Part shown: positions 46,230 through 54,672 of the stretch, one piece after another | How the letters are laid out: the number at the start of each line of letters is the position of its first letter | Numbering within the stretch: the first letter of the stretch is position 1 | Source: Pirellulales bacterium | Lineage (GTDB): Bacteria > Planctomycetota > Planctomycetia > Pirellulales > Lacipirellulaceae | Assembly (NCBI GenBank): GCA_019636345.1 | Contig: JAHBXQ010000004.1 | Location: 372,001 to 436,000 of the forward strand | DNA length: 64,000 bases | Direction of reading: 5' to 3' | Position numbers and translations under genes: made by a program | The notes under the pieces: generated by a model | What the model was told of the DNA's origin: nothing | Database searches by the model: none | Seen by the model: the letters and a program-made list of their open reading frames with translations, nothing else

Positions 46230-47186
46230 TCACCCGCCGGGGCGATTGACCACGTTCTCCGGCTCGTCGCCCCGCAGCATGGCGACGACCTGTCCGCTGA
46301 CGCGGGTGCGCAGTTCGTGCGTCGCCTCAGGCGATTGAAACGCGACATGCGGCGTAACGATGACGCGCGGATCGTCGTACGGGGCTTGCGACAAATCGGG
46401 AGGTTCGGGCGTTTGCACGTCGAGGCCGGCGCCGGCGATCTCGCCGGCAGCGAGCGCTCGCGCGAGCGCCGCGTGATCGACCAGCCCGCCGCGCGCCGTG
46501 TTGATGAAGAACGCCGTGGGCTTCATCAGGCGGAACTCCTCGTCGCTGAACATGTGTCGGGTTTGTTCAGTGAGCGGGGCGAGCACGGCGACGAAATCGC
46601 TCTCTGCCAGGAGTTGCTCGAGCGGCAGCCAGGGGATGGCGTCAGGCATCTGTCGCGAGCGATTGTGGCCGACGACGCGCATCCCCGCCGCGGCGCCGAG
46701 CCGAGCGGCGACGCGTCCGATTTGCCCGACGCCGACGATTCCCAGCGTCTTGCCCGAGACCCGCAGCACCGGCAACCCCGCCACGGCGTCGTAGATCCGT
46801 TGCTTGGCGGCATGGTGGTAGTACCCCACCTTGCGAGCCAAGGCGTAGACCAGCGCAATCGTATGCTCGGCGACCTCGGTGACGCAGTAGTCGGGGACGT
46901 TCGTCACGACGATCCCTCGCTGGGTCGCCCGGCCGACGTCGATGTTGTCGAGCCCGATCCCCGTGCGGGCGATGTGCCGACAGCGGTCGGCGGCATCGAT
47001 GACCCGCGCGGTCACGGGGGCCCAGCAGGTGATGATCGCGTCGCATCCCGGCGCCAGCGCGGCGAGCGTTTCCTCCCGATTGTCGGGCGACACCACCAGC
47101 TCGCAGTCGACCTCGGCGAGCGCCGTTCGCTCGATCTCGGCGTCGGCCCACGGGTAGTCGGTGTAGAGTACGCGGAAACGGGGCAT
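46230..47186 (-). CDS. D-isomer-specific 2-hydroxyacid dehydrogenase
   Basis: 318-residue NAD-dependent dehydrogenase. The Rossmann motif GIVGVGQIGRVA spans 149-160. The catalytic trio R232 (in NTARGGLVD), E261 (in TPEPPD) and H280 (in VTPHVAF) is intact, and the first family signature TGIGLDNIDV is present. It resembles phosphoglycerate dehydrogenase/CtBP-like enzymes, but it lacks an ACT domain and the substrate cannot be read from sequence. Same strand as the acyl-CoA ligase upstream, 67 bp away. Confidence 0.85.
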   Translation of the reverse strand: MPRFRVLYTDYPWADAEIERTALAEVDCELVVSPDNREETLAALAPGCDAIITCWAPVTARVIDAADRCRHIARTGIGLDNIDVGRATQRGIVVTNVPDYCVTEVAEHTIALVYALARKVGYYHHAAKQRIYDAVAGLPVLRVSGKTLGIVGVGQIGRVAARLGAAAGMRVVGHNRSRQMPDAIPWLPLEQLLAESDFVAVLAPLTEQTRHMFSDEEFRLMKPTAFFINTARGGLVDHAALARALAAGEIAGAGLDVQTPEPPDLSQAPYDDPRVIVTPHVAFQSPEATHELRTRVSGQVVAMLRGDEPENVVNRPGG

Positions 47187-47253
47187 CGGAGGGAGGGAGG
47201 TGCTGGGCGACTTGTGATTGGTGAACGGTGCTTTCTTGCGTCGGGCTTGCGTC

Positions 47254-48891
47254 TTAGCGCCTCTCGTACATCCTCGCGATCTCGCGCGAAAACCGCAACT
47301 CGATCGCGTCGCGCCGCAGACTCAGCTTGGGGGTCATTTCGCCCTCCTCGACCGAAAACCCTCGTGCGAGCAGCACGAACTCCCCAATTCGTTCGTGCGG
47401 GGCCGCGTCGGCAAGACATCGCTCGATCTCGGCCCGATAGAGCGCCCGGACGCGGGGGTGCCCGACTGCTCGCCGCCGGGACCAGACCCACAGCCGTTGC
47501 CGCCGAATCTCCTCCCGCAGCGCCGAGGGATTGGGGACGATCAGCGCGACGAGGTAATTCCGTCCGTCCCCGACAAGGCACGCCTGCTCGACAAGCGGCG
47601 AGCCGACCAGGAGCGCCTCAAGCCGCGCCGGGGCGACGTTCTTGCCCGTCGCCAGGACGAGCATCTCCTTCTTCCGTCCGGTGATGACGAGATTCCCCCC
47701 CGGGCTCCAGGCTCCGAGGTCCCCTGTATGGAGCCAGCCGTCGGCGAGCGTTTCCGCGGTCGCGGACTCGTCACGCCAGTAGCCGCTCATCACGCTGGGG
47801 CCGCGGACGAGCACCTCGCTGTCGTCGGCGATCATCACCTCGATGTTCGCGAGCGGCCGCCCCACCGTGCCGGCGACGTAGGTCTCGGCGGTCGTGGTCG
47901 AGACGACCGGCGCCGACTCAGTGAGCCCGTAGCCCGTGAAGATCGGCAGTCCCGCCTCCTCGAAGATGCGCTCGACGTCGGGGGACATGGCCGCGCCGCC
48001 GCAGTGGAGTCGCTTGATCGATCCCCCCAAGAGTTGCCGCAGGGCCGCCCCGCGCTGATCTGCGGGACGCTCGCGGACGGCCTGAGCGAGTTTCTGGTAC
48101 AGGTACGGCACGGCGTTCATCACGGTGGGTTGACACGCACCGGCGTCGCGAACGAGCGTGTCGCGGCTTTCGGCCAGCACGATTCGCGTGCCGCGGTAGA
48201 CCCAGCTGTACAGGTCGCAGGTCCGGGCGTAGATGTGCGACATCGGCAGGACGCACAATCGGACCTCGTCGGCTGGTTGCGCCGACGCGTCGGAAGTCGC
48301 GATCACGTTGCTGGTGAGCTGCCGGTGCGTGAGCATCACCCCCCGCGGGGCCCCCGTGGTGCCGGAGGTGTACAGGATCGTCGCCAGCGAGTCGGGCTCG
48401 ATCAGCGCCGGGGCGACCGGGGGGGCGCTCCGGCCGCTCGCCAGGAACGAGTCCCGCTCCGCTACGGCGAAACCCCGGGGCAAGCGCTCGCGCAACTGAT
48501 CGGCCTGGCGGACGTCTTGCGCCAGCGCGAGACGCGCGTCGCTATGGACGATCTGCTCGACCGCCGCGGCCAGAGGGAGCGCGGCGTGGAGCGGCACATG
48601 GACCGCTCCGCGCGATTGAATCGCCAGATCGGCGACGATCCACCCGGGCGAATTTCCTCCCCAATGAGCGACGCGGTCCTCCGGTCCGACCCCTGCGGCG
48701 GCGAGCGCCGCTGTCCCTTCGGCCACGGCTTGAACGATTTCGTTCCACGCGAGCCACTGCAACCGGCCTTGTTGGAAGAACCCGAGCGCCGGCCGATCGC
48801 CGCAGCGGGCGACCGTTTCGGCGAGCATGGCCGGAATGGTCGCCTGCCTGGAGAGCCCGGGGACGAACGAAGATGCGGAATCGGCGGCCAT
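47254..48891 (-). CDS. AMP-binding long-chain acyl-CoA ligase-like protein
   Basis: 545-residue adenylate-forming enzyme, probably fatty acid-CoA ligase. Motif A3 TILYTSGTTGAPRGVMLTHR, A5 GYGLTESAPV, A7 WLHTGDLG and A8 VITGRKKEMLVLATGKNVAP are present, and the C-terminal EEGEMTPKLSLRRD fits the long-chain group. Substrate chain length is not deducible. It lies upstream of the 2-hydroxyacid dehydrogenase on the same strand and divergent from the kinase gene. Confidence 0.88.
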   Translation of the reverse strand: MAADSASSFVPGLSRQATIPAMLAETVARCGDRPALGFFQQGRLQWLAWNEIVQAVAEGTAALAAAGVGPEDRVAHWGGNSPGWIVADLAIQSRGAVHVPLHAALPLAAAVEQIVHSDARLALAQDVRQADQLRERLPRGFAVAERDSFLASGRSAPPVAPALIEPDSLATILYTSGTTGAPRGVMLTHRQLTSNVIATSDASAQPADEVRLCVLPMSHIYARTCDLYSWVYRGTRIVLAESRDTLVRDAGACQPTVMNAVPYLYQKLAQAVRERPADQRGAALRQLLGGSIKRLHCGGAAMSPDVERIFEEAGLPIFTGYGLTESAPVVSTTTAETYVAGTVGRPLANIEVMIADDSEVLVRGPSVMSGYWRDESATAETLADGWLHTGDLGAWSPGGNLVITGRKKEMLVLATGKNVAPARLEALLVGSPLVEQACLVGDGRNYLVALIVPNPSALREEIRRQRLWVWSRRRAVGHPRVRALYRAEIERCLADAAPHERIGEFVLLARGFSVEEGEMTPKLSLRRDAIELRFSREIARMYERR

Positions 48892-49064
48892 AGGTCGGTT
48901 GCTGCGGGGCGTTTTGCGAGGGATACTTCAGTCGCGGCAGGCTTGCCCCGATTGGGTGCGCCGTCGCGACCAAATCGGCCGAAACGACTCGTTCGGCTGC
49001 AATCCCCGTGCAGCACGTCGGGTCCCCATCCCAGGCGAGCGAATCCGTCTCGCGTCAGGCACGC

Positions 49065-50378
49065 ATGAAACCCCTCAAAGCCCGCCAAAAGCTCGGCAAG
49101 TACGTCATCGAGCGGCGGCTCGGCGAGGGGGGCTTTGCCGTAGTCTATCAGGCTCGCGACACGATTGAAGGGATCCGCGTCGCCCTGAAGATCCCCCATC
49201 CCCACATGCTCAACGAGAGCGTGATGGAGGATTTTCGCCGCGAGGTGCGGCTCACCGCCCAGCTCGAACATCCGAACATCCTGCCGCTGCGCAACGCCCA
49301 GTTCGTCGACGGGCACTTCGTGATCGCCAGCCGCATGGGCGAGATGACGCTCGACGAGCGGCTCACCAAGCGGCTGTCGATCGATACCGCGCTGGATTTC
49401 GCCCGACAGATGCTCGCGGCGGTCGCGTTCGCTCACGAAAAAAAGATCGTTCACTGCGACCTGAAGCCCGACAACTTTATCTTGTTCGAGGGGAATCGGC
49501 TGCGGCTGACCGATTTCGGCGTAGCGCTGGTGGCCGAGCGGACGCTTCGCGGCTCGGGATCGGGGACGCTGGGCTACATGGCCCCCGACCAGGCGATGGG
49601 GCGTCCGTCGTTCCGCAGCGACGTCTTCTCGCTGGGGTTGATCCTGTACCGCATGTTTGCGGGTCGTTTGCCCGAGTACCCGTTCAACTGGCCGCCGCCG
49701 GGATTCCGCGTGCTGCAGCAGAAGATTTCGCCCGGCTTCATCGAGATCATCCGCAAGTCGATTGAAGTGAGTCCCCAGGATCGGTACGCCGATGCGGGGT
49801 CCATGCTGGCCGCGTACGATCGGTTGAAGACGCGTCGTCGCGGTCGCGGGGGACGGACTCGCATTCAGAAACGCTCGAGCCGCCGCACCAATGACTGGAA
49901 GGCGGTCCTCTGGCATCAATTCACCAAGGAGTTCGGCCGTACGATCGGCGCCACGTTCCAATGCACCGCGTGTCGCGGCCCCGTCTCCGAAGCGATGACG
50001 ATTTGCCCGTGGTGCGGCGTCAGCCGGGCAGGTCACGACGGGGGCACCGACTTTCCCCAGGAATGCCCGCGCTGCCACAGAGGGATGAAGCTCGATTGGC
50101 CGTATTGCCCCTGGTGCTTCGGCCCGGGGTTCGAGGTCCTCACCAAGCGGCAGTACACCGACAAGCGGTACGTTCCCACGGCCAAGTGCCGCAATCCGCA
50201 GTGCACGCGCAAAGTGTTGATGCCGTTTATGCGGTACTGCCCTTGGTGTCGGACTAAAGTCCGGCGAAAATGGAAAGTGCCTGAATCGACCGAGACCTGC
50301 AAACATTGCCAGTGGGGCGCGGCCGACGGGTTCTGGAGCTACTGCCCGTGGTGCGGCAAGCAACAAGGCGGAGGCTGA
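49065..50378 (+). CDS. Ser/Thr protein kinase with four C-terminal zinc ribbons
   Basis: 437 residues. The kinase domain (about 12-275) has G20-EGGFAVVY, lysine K42 in VALKI, the catalytic loop H130-C131-D132 LKPDN (the usual HRD arginine is cysteine) and D150-F-G. Four ribbons follow from about residue 298 to the end, each with a CPWC-type half: CTAC...CPWC, CPRC...CPWC, CRNPQC...CPWC and CKHC...CPWC. An Arg-rich linker (about 263-285) joins the parts. No transmembrane helix is visible, so it should be cytoplasmic. The start at 49065 (MKPLKARQKLGKY) removes an unrelated leader. A PP2C phosphatase gene starts 5 bp after the stop. Confidence 0.88.
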   Translation: MKPLKARQKLGKYVIERRLGEGGFAVVYQARDTIEGIRVALKIPHPHMLNESVMEDFRREVRLTAQLEHPNILPLRNAQFVDGHFVIASRMGEMTLDERLTKRLSIDTALDFARQMLAAVAFAHEKKIVHCDLKPDNFILFEGNRLRLTDFGVALVAERTLRGSGSGTLGYMAPDQAMGRPSFRSDVFSLGLILYRMFAGRLPEYPFNWPPPGFRVLQQKISPGFIEIIRKSIEVSPQDRYADAGSMLAAYDRLKTRRRGRGGRTRIQKRSSRRTNDWKAVLWHQFTKEFGRTIGATFQCTACRGPVSEAMTICPWCGVSRAGHDGGTDFPQECPRCHRGMKLDWPYCPWCFGPGFEVLTKRQYTDKRYVPTAKCRNPQCTRKVLMPFMRYCPWCRTKVRRKWKVPESTETCKHCQWGAADGFWSYCPWCGKQQGGG

Positions 50379-50383
50379 CGGGT

Positions 50384-51220
50384 ATGAAGCCCGAGAAGCT
50401 GCAGATCGGCGAGGTTCGGACGTTCGTCGAGGCCGACATGCTCGAGCCCCTGGCGTTCGACGTCGCCGGGGGGACGGCCGCTGTCGTCTCGGTCCGCCGA
50501 CCGGAGAAAGAGGGGCCCAACGAGGACGCCGCCGCGGTCGTCGCCGCCGGCGAGTCGTCGGCCGTGCTGATCGTCTCCGACGGTTGCGGCGGAATGGCCG
50601 GCGGGCAGGCGGCCGCCCGGATCGCCGTCGAGACGATCACCGCCGAGATTCAATCGGCGATCAGCCACGGCCTGCCGCTGCGAATGGCGATCCTCGACGG
50701 CATCGAGCAGGCCAATCGTCAGATCATCGATCTCAAGATCGGCGCCGGGGCCACCCTGGCCATTGTCCACGTCGAGGACGGCGACGCCCGCACGTACCAC
50801 GTCGGCGATTCGCAGATTCTTCTGGTCGGCGGGCGCGGCAAGGTGAAGATGCTCACCACCAGCCATTCGCCGGTGGGCTACGCCTTCGAAGCGGGGGTGC
50901 TCGACGAGTCCGAGGCGCTTGACCACGAAGATCGCCACCTCGTCTCGAACGTGCTGGGCGCCGCCGAGATGCACGTCGAGATGGGGAGCCCTCGCCGCTT
51001 GGCCGAGCGCGACGGGTTGCTGGCGGCCAGCGACGGACTCTTGGACAATCTGTTGATCGAGGAGATCGTCAACCTGCTCCGCTTGGGCCGCGTCGACCGC
51101 GCCGCCGCGAAACTCGCCGGGCTGGGGCGCGAGCGAATGGACAACCCCCAAGACGGCCTGCCGCACAAGCCGGACGATCTGACGCTGATTGCGTACAGCC
51201 GGCGAGGGCGGAAGGGATAG
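50384..51220 (+). CDS. PP2C-type Ser/Thr phosphatase
   Basis: 278-residue metal-dependent phosphatase. Metal-binding blocks are visible: GPNEDAAAVV, VSDGCGGMAGGQAA, GDSQILLV, and DGLLDN and PDDLTLIAY near the end. GGAGG lies about 10 bases before the ATG at 50384. The gene starts 5 bp after the kinase, so they form an operon of opposing activities. Its likely substrate is the kinase or its targets (inference from pairing). Confidence 0.87.
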   Translation: MKPEKLQIGEVRTFVEADMLEPLAFDVAGGTAAVVSVRRPEKEGPNEDAAAVVAAGESSAVLIVSDGCGGMAGGQAAARIAVETITAEIQSAISHGLPLRMAILDGIEQANRQIIDLKIGAGATLAIVHVEDGDARTYHVGDSQILLVGGRGKVKMLTTSHSPVGYAFEAGVLDESEALDHEDRHLVSNVLGAAEMHVEMGSPRRLAERDGLLAASDGLLDNLLIEEIVNLLRLGRVDRAAAKLAGLGRERMDNPQDGLPHKPDDLTLIAYSRRGRKG

Positions 51221-51235
51221 GCTGCCGAGCCGGCG

Positions 51236-51658
51236 TCACTCGCCGATGATCTTCACCAGCGCCCGCTTCTTCCTGCGCCCGTCGAATTCGCCGTAGAAGA
51301 TCTGCTCCCACGGGCCGAAATCGAGTTTGCCGGCAGTCACCGCGACGACGACCTCGCGGCCCATGATCTGCCGCTTGTGGTGGGCGTCGGCGTTGTCCTC
51401 GCCCGTGCGGTTGTGGTGGTACCGTTGCGGCGAGGGGTCGAACGGGGCGAGTTCTTCCAGCCACTTCGCGTAGTCGCGCAGGAGCCCTGGTTCGTCGTCG
51501 TTAATGAACACGCTGGCGGTGATGTGCATCGCGTTGACCAGGCACAGCCCCTCGCGAACGCCGCTTTCGGCGAGGCAGCGTTCGACGTCGGGGGTGATGT
51601 TCACGAATCCCATCCGCTCGGGGACGTTGAACCACAATTCACGGCGGAAATGTCGCAT
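51236..51658 (-). CDS. YjbQ family protein (copy 2)
   Basis: 140 residues, begins [20 protein letters not shown]. It has the family blocks [40 protein letters not shown] and [14 protein letters not shown]. It is clearly diverged from copy 1 at 9537-9968 in the histidine-rich region (YHHN...DAHHKRQ here, YRHTCEGPDDMPAHVK there), which suggests two subfamilies. Convergent with the PP2C gene. Confidence 0.85.
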   Translation of the reverse strand: MRHFRRELWFNVPERMGFVNITPDVERCLAESGVREGLCLVNAMHITASVFINDDEPGLLRDYAKWLEELAPFDPSPQRYHHNRTGEDNADAHHKRQIMGREVVVAVTAGKLDFGPWEQIFYGEFDGRRKKRALVKIIGE

Positions 51659-51739
51659 GGGAAGGGAGCGGTTTGAGGAGCGAGGTTTGAGTCGCGAGTC
51701 GAGCGTCAAGCAGCGTGCCGCGGCGGCACGCGACGGACG

Positions 51740-52684
51740 TTACTCCCAAGCAAGCTCCTGATCCTCGCCGGGCATCTCTTCGGGGAGAGGGATCGTCGCT
51801 TTTCCTGTCGCGGCCCACTCCGTGCCCCGAAGCAACGTGGCCACGAAGCCGGCGCACTTCAGCGAGTAATCGGCGTGCCCCAGCACGGTGTGAAAGACGC
51901 GCCCCTTGCCGTACTCGACGGTCATCAGCACCGGCTCGTCGCGGCCGGTGCCGCCGATGGCGGGATCGGAGTGCGCGGTGGCCAGCACTGTCATGTTCTT
52001 CGCCGGGCCGCGGAGCCGGTCGTACAGTTCGTCCTGGGCGTGGAGCCATCGCGACGGCAGGCCCAGCATGATCGGGTGCTTGGCGTCGCGCGTCTCGACC
52101 ACGTACTTGTGCTGCGGCGGATGATGCCCGCCGGGGCCCGGCGTTTCGTCGCGCACGAGCTTGCCGTCCTTGTAGTACACGTACGGACCCCACCGCTCGT
52201 CGCGTCCGTACCAGCCTCCAAGACCGCACATTTCGTTGTACGCGGGCCACTGGGCGAACGAGTTGTCGGCGGCGTGGACGACGACCAGCCCGCCGCCGTC
52301 GGCCACGAACTTTTCGAAGGCGCGTTGCGTCTCTTCCGGCGGCAAGACTTGGCTGTTGTAGTTGCTGAGCACGGCGTCGTAGCCGGCGAAGGTCGGGCGC
52401 CAATCGCTTCGTTTGGCCTCTCCTTCGCCCGTCGTGCGAATCGTGACCCGGTCGACGATGAACCGATCCCCGCCGCCGCGACGCAAAATCGCTTGCAGCA
52501 CGGGGGTCGTCGTTTCCCAATCGTGGTACGGGTTTGCGCCGTCGATGAGCAAGATTCGCAGCGGCGAACGCTCGGCCGGTTCGTCTTCGGCGCGGGCGGC
52601 CGAGGCGGCGAGTCCCGTCGTTGTCGCGATCAGCGCCATCGCGATTCCTCGCCCCAGCCGTCGGCCCCTCGATTCTCGCCCCAT
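51740..52684 (-). CDS. Secreted ThuA-like domain protein
   Basis: 314 residues. A signal peptide (IAMALIATTTGLAASAARA) precedes a ThuA/class I GATase-like fold starting PLRILLIDGANPYHDWETTTP. Blocks typical of the family include FVADGGGLVVVHAADNSF, YYKDG, DELYDRL and RVFHTVLGHADYS. Members act in sugar metabolism or are uncharacterised; planctomycetes carry many copies. The start at 52684 (MGRESRGRRLG) fits the signal peptide, and the longer frame to 52912 does not. Probably periplasmic. Confidence 0.85.
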   Translation of the reverse strand: MGRESRGRRLGRGIAMALIATTTGLAASAARAEDEPAERSPLRILLIDGANPYHDWETTTPVLQAILRRGGGDRFIVDRVTIRTTGEGEAKRSDWRPTFAGYDAVLSNYNSQVLPPEETQRAFEKFVADGGGLVVVHAADNSFAQWPAYNEMCGLGGWYGRDERWGPYVYYKDGKLVRDETPGPGGHHPPQHKYVVETRDAKHPIMLGLPSRWLHAQDELYDRLRGPAKNMTVLATAHSDPAIGGTGRDEPVLMTVEYGKGRVFHTVLGHADYSLKCAGFVATLLRGTEWAATGKATIPLPEEMPGEDQELAWE

Positions 52685-53030
52685 GCCCGCCGCTCCGTTC
52701 GTGTCGCTTGTGAGAAAAGTCGCCGCCCGGCCGCAGTATAGCAAGGCCGCGCGGGGGGGAGGAGGCGACTGTCTCACGCTGAGCCGCAGAGTTCGCAGGG
52801 GGGCGCATGCCGGCCTGCGCCCCGATGAGTCACGCGCGTCTCGCCTCTCCTGCGATCCCGGCGCCGTTGCGTGAGGTTGCTTCGCAGGCAAGTTGAACGC
52901 GACGCGGTGCACAAAGGCTTGTCTCGCGAGGCGCCACGGGGTTACGCTGGTTGGAGTCGTCCCGACTTGTTCTCATGCTCCCCGTCCCGTCGCCCGCTTG
53001 CGTCGATTGCCTGGGCCGCGACGCACTTGG
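52685..53030. other. Divergent region between the ThuA-like and NTase-HD genes
   Basis: About 346 bp with the start regions of two divergent genes. No repeat, operator or RNA was recognised. Confidence 0.35.
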
Positions 53031-54131
53031 ATGGAACACTCAAAACTTCGCCGCCAGATCGCGTGGGAAGCAGCGCGGTTGATGTACGAGCGGCAGGAAT
53101 CGGAATACTACCGCGCCAAGATGAAGGCCGCCCGGCGACTGTGCCAGGGGTGGGCCAAGCCGAAGGATCTCCCCTCGAACGCCGAGATCCGCGACGTCAT
53201 CCAGGCGTTCGCGCGGGTTTACGAGGGCGAGGCTCGCGTCGCCAACCTGCGCGACATGCGCGTGGCGGCGCTGGCGATGCTCGAGCGGCTTGCGGCGTTT
53301 CGACCGCGGCTTATCGGCAGCGTGCTGACCGGCCATGTGCGGCAGGGATCCGACGTCGACGTCCATGTCTTCTCCGACAGCGTCGAGGCGGTCGTCGGCG
53401 TCCTGCAAGGAGACGGGCTCGTCCCCGAGGTCGAGCGGAAGAGCGTCCGCAAGCATGGCGAGCAGCGCGTTTACGCGCACGTGCATGTGCACGATCGGTT
53501 TCGGTTTGAACTGACCGTCTACGCCTCCGCCGAGGCGCGCGTCGTGTTCAAGAGCTCGATCACCGGCAAGCCGATCGAGCGGGCCGGCGCGGCTGAATTG
53601 CGGCAGTTCCTCGCCCGGGAGCACCCCGATCTCGATCTCGCGGCGGCGCTCGCCGAGGCGGCCGAACGGGTCGATCGATTTGCGGCCCTCGAAGCGATCC
53701 TGTTGCCGCTGGAAAACGTCCGGCAAGACCTGCGCTATCACCCCGAGGGGGACGCTCTGTACCACAGCCTGCAGGTCTTCGATCGGGCGCGAGACGAACT
53801 GCCGTACGACGAGGAATTTCTGACGGCCGCGCTGGTGCACGACGTCGGCAAGGCGATCGACCCGCGCGACCATGTGGCCGCGGGACTGGAGGCGCTCGAG
53901 GGGCTGGTGAGCGAGCGGACCGCATGGCTCGTCGAGCAGCACATGGAGGTCCATGCGATCGTCGCCGGGACGCTCGGGCGGCGCGCTTGGCGGCGGCTCC
54001 GCGAATCGCCCTGGTACGACGATCTGCTGCTGTTGGGGCAGTGCGACCGCCGCGGCCGGGTCCCCGGAGCGCGGGCGCCTGAACTCGACGAGGCCTTGGC
54101 GTACTTGCGCGAAATCTGCGACGAGGGGTGA
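53031..54131 (+). CDS. Nucleotidyltransferase-HD domain fusion protein
   Basis: 366 residues. The N-terminal part (about 60-190) is a pol-beta-type nucleotidyltransferase: G96-S97 and the D108-x-D110 metal pair in GSVLTGHVRQGSDVDVHVF. The C-terminal half (about 225-340) is an HD phosphohydrolase with H270-D271 in AALVHDVGKAID and a supporting histidine at YHSLQVFD. The order resembles tRNA nucleotidyltransferase and GlnD-type proteins, but it is not obviously either. The start at 53031 (MEHSKLRRQ) is chosen because the frame before it is not protein-like. It lies just before the 106-bp repeat and integron-like array, and its GC and codon use look like core genes. Confidence 0.8.
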   Translation: MEHSKLRRQIAWEAARLMYERQESEYYRAKMKAARRLCQGWAKPKDLPSNAEIRDVIQAFARVYEGEARVANLRDMRVAALAMLERLAAFRPRLIGSVLTGHVRQGSDVDVHVFSDSVEAVVGVLQGDGLVPEVERKSVRKHGEQRVYAHVHVHDRFRFELTVYASAEARVVFKSSITGKPIERAGAAELRQFLAREHPDLDLAAALAEAAERVDRFAALEAILLPLENVRQDLRYHPEGDALYHSLQVFDRARDELPYDEEFLTAALVHDVGKAIDPRDHVAAGLEALEGLVSERTAWLVEQHMEVHAIVAGTLGRRAWRRLRESPWYDDLLLLGQCDRRGRVPGARAPELDEALAYLREICDEG

Positions 54132-54672
54132 GGTCGCGAGGTGCTCGGCTTTCAGTGGACAGTCCGACTGGTTAAGTTGCGAGGGCGGAGGAGGACCGTC
54201 CTTTGCCCCGAACGAAGCCTGCCGCGCCCGTCCGAGAGGAGCAATGTCAGTGCTTTGTCAGCTCGATTATTTCGGGTTGGCGACGACGCAATCTGTTGAC
54301 AGAGAGAACTGTTGCGTCGCCGCCAACCCGAAATCTAGCCTGTGTCAAAGCACTAGGCCCGGAGCGTGAACCGCATCCGGTCGAGCAACCGGGGCGGCTC
54401 GAATGGCGCTTCGTTCCTTGTCGCAGGTTGCGGCAAGGGGTAGGTTGAGGCCATGAAAAGGCCCTCCGTATGCCGAAATAGGGATGCGGTACATATGTAT
54501 AGATGCCCGCAGGCAGATCGTCAACCTGCTTACTGAAGGTCTACTTCAATATGCAGGGCTTACTGAAGAAGTTTCGGTCTAATAACAAGTTAGGCCTCTC
54601 GAAATTCTGGCGAACCTATCACTACTATACGCGTCATGTTTTGTGTCACATTAATAGAACGGATTGCGAACA
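54132..54672. other. Junction region: repeat copy 1, then AT-richer DNA before the first cassette gene
   Basis: 54132-54248 shows no gene. 54249-54354 is palindromic repeat copy 1. 54355-54672 is AT-richer, with a direct repeat CTTACTGAAG near 54529 and 54559 and a GTTAGGC core at 54589-54595. No matching GCCTAAC partner was found upstream, so no complete attC is called here; it could be an attI-like site or a half site. Confidence 0.45.
54249..54354 (+). repeat. 106-bp imperfect palindromic element, copy 1
   Basis: Ends are AGTGCTTTG (54249-54257) and CAAAGCACT (54346-54354). Inside are matching arms containing TTTCGGGTTGGCG and CGCCAACCCGAAA around a short loop. No coding capacity, so it is MITE- or REP-like. 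Copy 2 lies at 61172-61277 in the opposite orientation. Confidence 0.85.

Noticed and set aside
45943-46233. N-terminal extension of the coiled-coil protein to the ATG at 46233
   Set aside because: 97 residues of Arg/Pro-rich sequence unlike the rest; ATG 45942 gives a normal N-terminus.
54589-54595. GTTAGGC read as a complete attC or attI
   Set aside because: No GCCTAAC partner or pairing arm was found within about 200 bp upstream. A half site or chance occurrence cannot be excluded, so it is only mentioned as the possible left edge of the array.
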